The notes under the pieces were generated by a model that saw only the letters and a list, made by a program, of their open reading frames with translations, was not told where the DNA came from and did not search any database. The translations under genes and the position numbers were made by a program. From positions 1 to 40,581 of the forward strand of contig JAFUGT010000052.1 in the NCBI GenBank assembly GCA_017469275.1: 40,581 nt of DNA, in the 5' to 3' direction. This DNA comes from Lachnospiraceae bacterium (GTDB lineage Bacteria > Bacillota > Clostridia > Lachnospirales > Lachnospiraceae). Below are positions 34,714 to 40,581 of this stretch, one piece after another. The number at the start of each line of letters is the position of its first letter. The stretch's first letter is position 1.

Positions 34714-36639
34714 TCAGCCTGCTTTTTCCTGAATAAAATCGATGAACTCCTCCTTCGGGATAGGTTTGGAGAAATAATAGCCCTGCAGATAATCAACACT
34801 TAATTCTTTTAAGAGTTCAACCTGCTCTTTTGTCTCCACACCCTCCACGAGAATCTGACGATTCATCTGGTCTATCATTCTGACCGAATTACCAAGTATG
34901 ATCTTTCCAAGCTCCGTCTCTTCGGCACCCCACAATATACTCTTGTCAATCTTGACCACATCAAAATCTAAAGAGAATATGGATTGCATATTAGAGTATC
35001 CGGTGCCGTAATCGTCCATGGCAAATCTAAAACCATGGCTCTTAAGATCACTGACTACACCGCTTAATATCTCGTAGTCGCTGGCTGCTATTGATTCCGT
35101 TATCTCGAAATTGATCCAGGATTTCTCAACATCAAAGCCATCAACTATCTTACATATATGCTTTACAAAACCGGGCTGAAGGCACTGCATTACAGACAGA
35201 TTCACATTAATGCAATCTATACCGTATTGCCCCGGTATTCCGCTTTCTAAGAAATCGCATACCTGTTTCAGAACAAAATCATCAATAGCATCTATCATCC
35301 CCACCTGCTCGGCAACGGGAATGAACTCATCCGGGAAAAGCCTTCCCATAATACTGTCATTTAACCTTACCAATGCCTCGGCACCATGAAGCCTGAGACC
35401 ATCCATATAATATGTGGGCTGATAGAACACTTCAAATCTATCTTCATCCAGTCCTCTGGCAATGGCATTTTCAATCTCCCCACGCCTTAATATATAGTCG
35501 AGATCTTTGCCGGACATTACTTTCTTCACTGTTCTTTGAGGTATCATACTGTCGACCATGTAGAAAAGATCCATGGTATTGGTCAGTTCCGTCGGCACCT
35601 TGACAACCATAACAACTGCATTCAACAATATACTGGTCATACCGCAATCCCACGGTCTGTCGAACCTGTCACTTATTCTGTCTGCAATCGCTACCCCGTC
35701 CTCTAACTTTCTATCCATAAGTGTCAGTACAAATGTCTCAGGGTTAGTCTGATATATATGATATCTCGGAACGATGGTCTTAAGATAATCCGAGAGAACA
35801 TCTGCTAATATATCAGCATTTGCCGAGCCCGTAACCTTCTGAATGACATCTGCATTAGTCACTTTGATACAGATTATCTCAAACTTATTCTTATTAACTA
35901 TGTAGCTGTTAACATCCATCCTCAAGGCTTTACGGTTATAAAATCCCGTATCTACATCCATAAGGTCATCCTCGGATTCCACCGCTAACATTACTCCCAT
36001 AAGAGCAAGAGCCTCCGCAAACAATTCACCCTTTATATTAATATCCACAAATTGAATCACCACGCCGGATACAACAATAACAACAAAATACATAAGTGCA
36101 AACCGTCGTTTTGTATTGACCGCTTTCCATGAAAAGAGAAGTCTTATAAGCGCCAACAGGAAGTAAATGACCGCAGCAACATATATAAGAGACTCACCCC
36201 AGCCCCTTGTAAATCTGTTATCGGAATCATAATAATAAATCCAGTGGAAAAACGGATTGAGAATAACCATTATCTCGGTTATGTAGAAAAATATGCCATA
36301 GAAAATACGCTGTGTCCAATTATGTTTGGAAATCGCTCCCGCCACACAGGAAACATACAGATAGAATGCCGGACACAAGGCAGTATGAAACAGGAAGTAT
36401 GTATAATCACCTATATCGCATACTATTCTTGCCGTCTGTGACCTTGCTGTTAACGGAGTGGCAATAACACTAATTGTACCGGATATAGCATTAAAGGTAA
36501 CAATAATAAGCATCAGAATATACATCTTATTCTGAAGCTTATCTGTTCTTTTTTGAAGAAATGTATAAATCAGACATGTAAAACTGATCAAAAAAGCAGC
36601 GAAATAGCATGCTATATGAAAATCATTTCCCGGTAACAT
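34714..36639 (-). CDS. Membrane EAL-domain c-di-GMP phosphodiesterase with degenerate GGDEF
   Basis: The 641-residue protein has seven or so membrane helices (about 1-215), a degenerate GGDEF domain (about 228-385) and an EAL domain (about 395-640). The GGDEF site is lost: the expected motif position reads TNPETF, so it should not make c-di-GMP, though it may bind GTP. The EAL domain keeps the catalytic set: GAEALVRL (Glu), NFEITES (Glu), MDDYGTGYS (Asp pair), VVKIDKSI (Lys) and VEGVET (Glu). It should hydrolyse c-di-GMP to pGpG. The membrane part is an unassigned sensor module. GGAGG precedes the ATG closely. Confidence 0.9.
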   Translation of the reverse strand: MLPGNDFHIACYFAAFLISFTCLIYTFLQKRTDKLQNKMYILMLIIVTFNAISGTISVIATPLTARSQTARIVCDIGDYTYFLFHTALCPAFYLYVSCVAGAISKHNWTQRIFYGIFFYITEIMVILNPFFHWIYYYDSDNRFTRGWGESLIYVAAVIYFLLALIRLLFSWKAVNTKRRFALMYFVVIVVSGVVIQFVDINIKGELFAEALALMGVMLAVESEDDLMDVDTGFYNRKALRMDVNSYIVNKNKFEIICIKVTNADVIQKVTGSANADILADVLSDYLKTIVPRYHIYQTNPETFVLTLMDRKLEDGVAIADRISDRFDRPWDCGMTSILLNAVVMVVKVPTELTNTMDLFYMVDSMIPQRTVKKVMSGKDLDYILRRGEIENAIARGLDEDRFEVFYQPTYYMDGLRLHGAEALVRLNDSIMGRLFPDEFIPVAEQVGMIDAIDDFVLKQVCDFLESGIPGQYGIDCINVNLSVMQCLQPGFVKHICKIVDGFDVEKSWINFEITESIAASDYEILSGVVSDLKSHGFRFAMDDYGTGYSNMQSIFSLDFDVVKIDKSILWGAEETELGKIILGNSVRMIDQMNRQILVEGVETKEQVELLKELSVDYLQGYYFSKPIPKEEFIDFIQEKAG

Positions 36640-36827
36640 TTAGTCCTCCACGTATTGCACATCCTTTTAATATCAACAAATGCGCACTTTATCTCATCAT
36701 AAAAAGAATTGTAACATAGCTTTACATAAAATGCTACCGGTTTTTCAATTATTTATTGTTGTTATTTTCGCTAAAGTTCTACGGTCAGCATACCATAAAC
36801 CCACCGATTTTCAAAGAAAATGACTTC

Positions 36828-39281
36828 TTATGAGGGTTTATTCGACAAATCTGCGGAATCATAGTGAAGTTCGACCTCTCTCTTATCATATGTGCGATAG
36901 AATTCGGTCATTATTCTTGTGGCAACCCCCTCAGTTTCCTTACTGTTGTTATCCATAAGAAGAACTGCGAACTGGGTGCTGCTATACCTTGTAGATACAT
37001 CTACATTTCTTATGGAATTAATTATGGCATTTTGGAGAAGATTCATTATACGGTCTCGCTCTTCAATTGTCACCTTAATTCCGTTGACTGACTTAAGGGT
37101 AAATAATATTATCTGTAGCTGTTGTTCATTTCTCTCTGCAATGTTACTTATATATTCATACATTCTTGAAAATTCAGGATAACCTGCTAACATACATCCC
37201 TTGTAGCGCTCTCTGTCCTGAATAAATTCTATCAGTTGTTTGAGATCGACGGCTTCCATATAGTTCATGGAATCTATGTCTTCAGCAAGTTTGTGGCAGT
37301 AGAAGGCATTACCTTTTTGCTGCTTTGCAACATATATCGCCTTATCTGCATGTTCATACAGAACCATGACCTGATCCTTCTCGGTCATAATCTCCGTTGC
37401 TCCCACCGATACAGTCATGTTTCTTATGCGCTCATCTACAGAAATCCTGTCTTCTAACAAAGTAAAGAATTGTCTGGCAAATGCTTCCGCCGCCTGCTCA
37501 GTATCCGCATTACGATTATACACTACAAATTCGTCCGCGCCAAAACGTGCTATCACAAGATTGTCTGCACAGGCTCTTATAAGTTCAACCATTACTTTAA
37601 GATAATGATCTCCCACAACAAAACCTTCCGTTTCATTAATCCTATGAAAATGGTCAATATCAAATATGAACAGCGAACCATGTCCGCATTCACCAATCGC
37701 ATTCTGAATCTCCGCTCTTCCGCGCTCTCTTCCGAAGGTAGCGGTAAGATCATCCAGATCTCCCGTAAGCTCTCCTCCCTTATCCTCCGCATAATCAATT
37801 ACACGGGATAGGATAGTCGTAGCCTGTTTTACCATCTGCCCATCATCTTGAGTATTAACCTTTGGAAGACGTTTTTCTTCAATCAGCTTTATCATGGCTT
37901 TTGCACACTCTGCATCCCATTGTGTTCCTACGCCTTTTCTCAATTCAGAAAGTACCTTATCCTCGTCCAAATGTCTTCTATAGACACGGTTCGAAGACAT
38001 TGCATCATAGGCATCTGCGACAGCGATTATCCTTGCTATCATCGGAATCTGCTCACCTCGAAGTCCCTCCGGATAACCTTTTCCGTCAGCTCTCTCGTGG
38101 TGATACTTTGCGCCTATATCCAATCCTTTAATCATGTCAATATCTTTAAGTATCTCTGCGCCAACGGTCGTATGACTTTTCATTACCTGATATTCCTCGT
38201 TGGTCAATCTTCCCGGTTTGTTAAGCACCGCATCAGGAATACCAATTTTGCCTATATCATGTAAAAGACCGATAAATCGGACATCCGCAATCTCACTGTC
38301 CTTATATCCTATCTCCTTTGCTATTGCTGCAGAGTACTCGGCAACGCGACGGGAATGACCTCTGGTATACTCATCTTTTGCATCTATGGTATTGGCAATG
38401 GTCGTGATCGTCTGTAAGGTCATCTGCTCCATATCTTCATTTCGCTGAATGATCTCCTCGTTCATTGCCCTGATTTCTTCATTTTGTGCAGTCAGCTCTT
38501 CGTTGATATCCGCTATCTCCTCATTTTGTGCAGTTATCTTCTCGTTTTGAGCGATTATTTCGTCGTTCTTACGCTCCAATTCTTCACTGGCAAGACGTAT
38601 CTCCTCGTTCTGCGCCGTTATCTCGTTATTCTTTCTTTCTAACTCTTCGCTGGCAAGGCGTATCTCCTCGTTCTGCGCCGTTATCTCGTTATTCTTTCTT
38701 TCTATCTCTTCATTCTGCTGACGTATCTCTTCATTCTGTGCAGTCAACTCCTCGGTGAACTCCATATTCTTTGTATGTATCTCATCGTACAGTTTTGTGG
38801 CAAGATAAGCTCCCATAAAACATAGAAAGAGCAGCGCAATCTGAATCTCAACATCTTTACTGTTATGTGTATTAAGTTCTCCTCGGGTATATCTCATATA
38901 TATAGAAATAATGTTGACTATAAATGAACCCGCTCCCGACAACAATATGAGTTTGGGCTGATGAAACAAGACCAACAGGGATAACATTGGAAGAATATAG
39001 GAGAAGACCATTGTGGTACTCCCGGTTATCATGACAAAACAATACATGACAAAATATCCCATGACTATCTCATATCGAAGACTGAAACGATCCGGTTTTC
39101 TCAAATATCTCACTAACACAAAAGATGCAGGTGCAACGGTAAATATCATGAATATAACAAGGTAACTTATACTCCTTTCCCCTTTGACAACCTCCATAAT
39201 ATAAGCGACTGCAAGAATCAATACAATAAGCACCCACCCTGTGACCAGACTTCGGTTAATTTTTTTAACATGATCATCCAT
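36828..39281 (-). CDS. Membrane HD-GYP phosphodiesterase with two GGDEF-type domains
   Basis: The protein has 817 residues. Six or so N-terminal membrane helices (about 10-165) lead to a long coiled coil built of 21-residue repeats (about 173-290, ELERKNNEITAQNEEIRLAS). A canonical HD-GYP domain (about 290-480) follows, with GHSRRVAEYS, LLHDIGKIGIPD and HHERADGKGYPEGL, so c-di-GMP hydrolysis is expected. Next is a GGDEF domain (about 510-690) whose motif reads FGADEF instead of GGDEF and keeps FIFDIDHFHRINE. A final domain (about 695-817) has the GGDEF-like fold pattern (VDVSTRYSSTQFAVLLMD) with no catalytic site. The order HD-GYP before GGDEF is less common than the reverse. Whether the GADEF site cyclises GTP is uncertain; one Gly is lost. 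Confidence 0.88.
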   Translation of the reverse strand: MDDHVKKINRSLVTGWVLIVLILAVAYIMEVVKGERSISYLVIFMIFTVAPASFVLVRYLRKPDRFSLRYEIVMGYFVMYCFVMITGSTTMVFSYILPMLSLLVLFHQPKLILLSGAGSFIVNIISIYMRYTRGELNTHNSKDVEIQIALLFLCFMGAYLATKLYDEIHTKNMEFTEELTAQNEEIRQQNEEIERKNNEITAQNEEIRLASEELERKNNEITAQNEEIRLASEELERKNDEIIAQNEKITAQNEEIADINEELTAQNEEIRAMNEEIIQRNEDMEQMTLQTITTIANTIDAKDEYTRGHSRRVAEYSAAIAKEIGYKDSEIADVRFIGLLHDIGKIGIPDAVLNKPGRLTNEEYQVMKSHTTVGAEILKDIDMIKGLDIGAKYHHERADGKGYPEGLRGEQIPMIARIIAVADAYDAMSSNRVYRRHLDEDKVLSELRKGVGTQWDAECAKAMIKLIEEKRLPKVNTQDDGQMVKQATTILSRVIDYAEDKGGELTGDLDDLTATFGRERGRAEIQNAIGECGHGSLFIFDIDHFHRINETEGFVVGDHYLKVMVELIRACADNLVIARFGADEFVVYNRNADTEQAAEAFARQFFTLLEDRISVDERIRNMTVSVGATEIMTEKDQVMVLYEHADKAIYVAKQQKGNAFYCHKLAEDIDSMNYMEAVDLKQLIEFIQDRERYKGCMLAGYPEFSRMYEYISNIAERNEQQLQIILFTLKSVNGIKVTIEERDRIMNLLQNAIINSIRNVDVSTRYSSTQFAVLLMDNNSKETEGVATRIMTEFYRTYDKREVELHYDSADLSNKPS
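38579..38704 (-). repeat. 63-bp tandem repeats in the coiled coil of the HD-GYP protein
   Basis: The string ctcctcgttctgcgccgtta recurs at 38601 and 38664, 63 bases apart, with near-identical flanks. Each unit encodes 21 residues (three heptads). Additional diverged units extend on both sides. Confidence 0.8.
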
Positions 39282-39374
39282 ACTGTTATCCCCCTGTATT
39301 CTTTAATTCTATGACACATCTGCGGGTTGCATATTATACATCCTAATCAAAAATACTTCACACTACTTTACTTA

Positions 39375-40388
39375 TCAATATCCAAAATACTTTTCGACTC
39401 CTGCCACCATGCCTTTGACCATCTTCTTTTGCATATCCGGATCATTTAATAACCTGTCTTCTGTGGGATTACTGAAAAAACCACACTCTATCAAGACAGT
39501 CGGTATAGTACTCCAGTTAGTTCCCGAAAGATCATTGCGTACAACAATTCCTCTGCTGGAAATATCAGTTGCTCTGCAATACTCTTTCAAAAGAATCTTA
39601 GCAAGTTTCTTACTCTTTTTTGCCTGTTTTCTGATGGGATAAGGATTGGAGGTGGACGGATAAAGGACGGAAACTCCTCTCACCGATGAAGAATCGCAAC
39701 TGTCCGAATGAATCCTTATGCATATGTCTGCTCCACTCTTATTCCCCTTTTTGGCACGCTCCACATTACTGATATTAACATCATTCTTAGTTCTGCTCAT
39801 AACCACTTCATAGCCCTTTGCCACAAGTGCCTTCTTAAGTTTCTTTCCCATGGTCAGCGTGAACTTGTATTCCGGTATTTTGGTCGCAACACCTGTACAT
39901 CCTCCGGTCACTTTCATCTTGGTCGCGCTGCTTCCCGGTCCAACAGGCTCCTGTCCGCCATTGGCGCTGCTTTGGTGACCCGGATCAATATATATCTTCT
40001 TCTTTCCTTTTACCTTAATTGTACACGCAGCCTCTTTCGTCGTATCTACACCGTCAACCTTTGCAGTAAATGTAGCCGTAACCGTAACCTTTCCTACTTT
40101 CTTACCCTTAAATACACCCTTCTCATTAACCGTTGCATACTTCTCATTAGATACACTGTAAGAAACCTTTACACCATCCAAAGCATTTGTTTTCAAAGTT
40201 ATCTTCTTGACCGCTTTGACGCTTTTCGGTGGATTATCAAATTCAGGCGTAAATGCTTCCCAGGCCGCTTTAGTAACTGTAGCATTGCTATCCACCTGCT
40301 CTGCTGCATTCACATATATTCTGCACATCGATAATGCCAGCACAAACATGGCACTCAATAATAGTTGGTATCTTCCCGTCTTCTTCAT
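39375..40388 (-). CDS. Secreted N-acetylmuramoyl-L-alanine amidase (Amidase_3) with Big_2 domain
   Basis: The 337-residue protein has a signal peptide (MKKTGRYQLLLSAMFVLALS, cleavage near NAA, residue 29). A Big_2-like Ig domain spans about 50-128 (VSYSVSNEKYATVNEKGVFK). The Amidase_3 domain (about 130-337) has zinc ligands in YIDPGHQ (His), KIPEYKFTL (Glu) and CIRIHSDS (His), with the catalytic Glu in VLIECGFFSN. It cleaves the bond between muramic acid and L-Ala in peptidoglycan and acts outside the cell. AGAGGAG lies upstream of the ATG. The Big_2 domain probably gives envelope attachment. It is next to the IS605 remnant and otherwise appears as a single gene. Confidence 0.92.
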   Translation of the reverse strand: MKKTGRYQLLLSAMFVLALSMCRIYVNAAEQVDSNATVTKAAWEAFTPEFDNPPKSVKAVKKITLKTNALDGVKVSYSVSNEKYATVNEKGVFKGKKVGKVTVTATFTAKVDGVDTTKEAACTIKVKGKKKIYIDPGHQSSANGGQEPVGPGSSATKMKVTGGCTGVATKIPEYKFTLTMGKKLKKALVAKGYEVVMSRTKNDVNISNVERAKKGNKSGADICIRIHSDSCDSSSVRGVSVLYPSTSNPYPIRKQAKKSKKLAKILLKEYCRATDISSRGIVVRNDLSGTNWSTIPTVLIECGFFSNPTEDRLLNDPDMQKKMVKGMVAGVEKYFGY

Positions 40389-40431
40389 AAAATATTTGCT
40401 CCTCTCTGCTGTGAATAATAAGTTATAGCCA

Positions 40432-40581
40432 ATATTCTAAGTGAACTACTCCGACTTATAGAAGTCGGAGCTTCCTGCTTCAACCACTACCGCGTTGGCT
40501 ACGATGATACGTAACTCAATGTCTTACACAATGTCCACAGGCGTTTGAGTTTGGGCTATTCCATCCCTACTGTAATATTTA
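40432..40581 (-). mobile_element. tnpB: 3' end of an IS200/IS605-family tnpB element, decayed
   Basis: From the right edge the minus strand reads KYYSRDGIAQTQTPVDIV, then TAA (40524-40526), then in the same frame DIELRIIVANAVVVEAGSSD and FYKSE before TAG (40446-40448). The VEAGSS segment is typical of TnpB C-termini. A perfect 9-bp hairpin CTCCGACTT-CTAT-AAGTCGGAG (40449-40470), followed by TAGTTCAC, matches the right-end/omega-RNA 3' structure of such elements. The in-frame TAA suggests the gene is broken. The rest lies outside the window. Confidence 0.65.

Noticed and set aside
36792-36841. Nested inverted repeats after the HD-GYP gene
   Set aside because: Outer and inner stems can form, but no T-run follows on the minus strand, so I did not call a terminator.

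Overview
The window looks like chromosomal DNA from an anaerobic, plant-fibre-degrading member of the Clostridia, most likely a Lachnospiraceae of the Butyrivibrio/Roseburia type. The basis is moderate-to-low GC, strong AGGAGG ribosome sites, a GH9 cellulase carrying bacterial Ig-like domains, very large secreted Big_2/Fn3/MBG-type proteins, HD-GYP and EAL signalling proteins, and an IS605-type end. The genus is an inference. No rRNA, tRNA, CRISPR array or riboswitch was found.

Layout. Positions 1-1650 hold the 3' end of a redox-active disulfide (thioredoxin-like) gene facing a two-gene minus-strand operon: a small membrane protein and a pectinacetylesterase-like hydrolase. Positions 1970-3270 form an accessory island. 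It has a compact DUF3791-DUF3990-small-protein operon resembling a toxin-antitoxin locus, with its own promoter and an upstream terminator, followed by a degenerate fragment that reads like the N-terminus of a PglZ (BREX phosphatase) gene. A ferritin-like DUF2383-type gene follows. Positions 4031-6384 hold the most unusual locus: a membrane-anchored coiled-coil protein whose frame is broken by one TAG, continuing into a Pro/Ala/Glu-rich tail with five copies of a motif (NKQLS[AP]DEIAALFA) that resembles the CheY-docking N-terminus of FliM/FliY. It is coupled to a DUF3783 gene, and a BspA-type LRR relic lies antisense to the end of that gene.

Positions 6575-17318 encode secreted proteins: a PPC/Big_2/Fn3-like protein, a 1013-residue Fn3-repeat protein, a 1594-residue CBM2-like/GH9/Big_2 cellulase and a CAP-domain protein. 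Positions 17396-22738 form a minus-strand run with a P-loop ATPase, a U32-type peptidase-like Fe-S protein, an HPr-kinase-like protein, an acidic protein with a hydrophobic core, an MscS channel and a dCMP deaminase. The giant gene at 22796-30136 encodes a secreted protein with a 459-bp tandem repeat array. A divergent class-A beta-lactamase-like serine hydrolase follows, then a secreted LRR protein.

Positions 33117-39281 hold a ZnuCB-type zinc/manganese importer pair without its binding protein, an EAL phosphodiesterase and an HD-GYP/GGDEF protein. A secreted Amidase_3 cell-wall hydrolase closes the gene series, and the right edge holds the decayed 3' end of an IS200/IS605-family tnpB. Together the genes suggest a cell investing in extracellular polysaccharide attack, surface proteins, wall remodelling and c-di-GMP-controlled behaviour.
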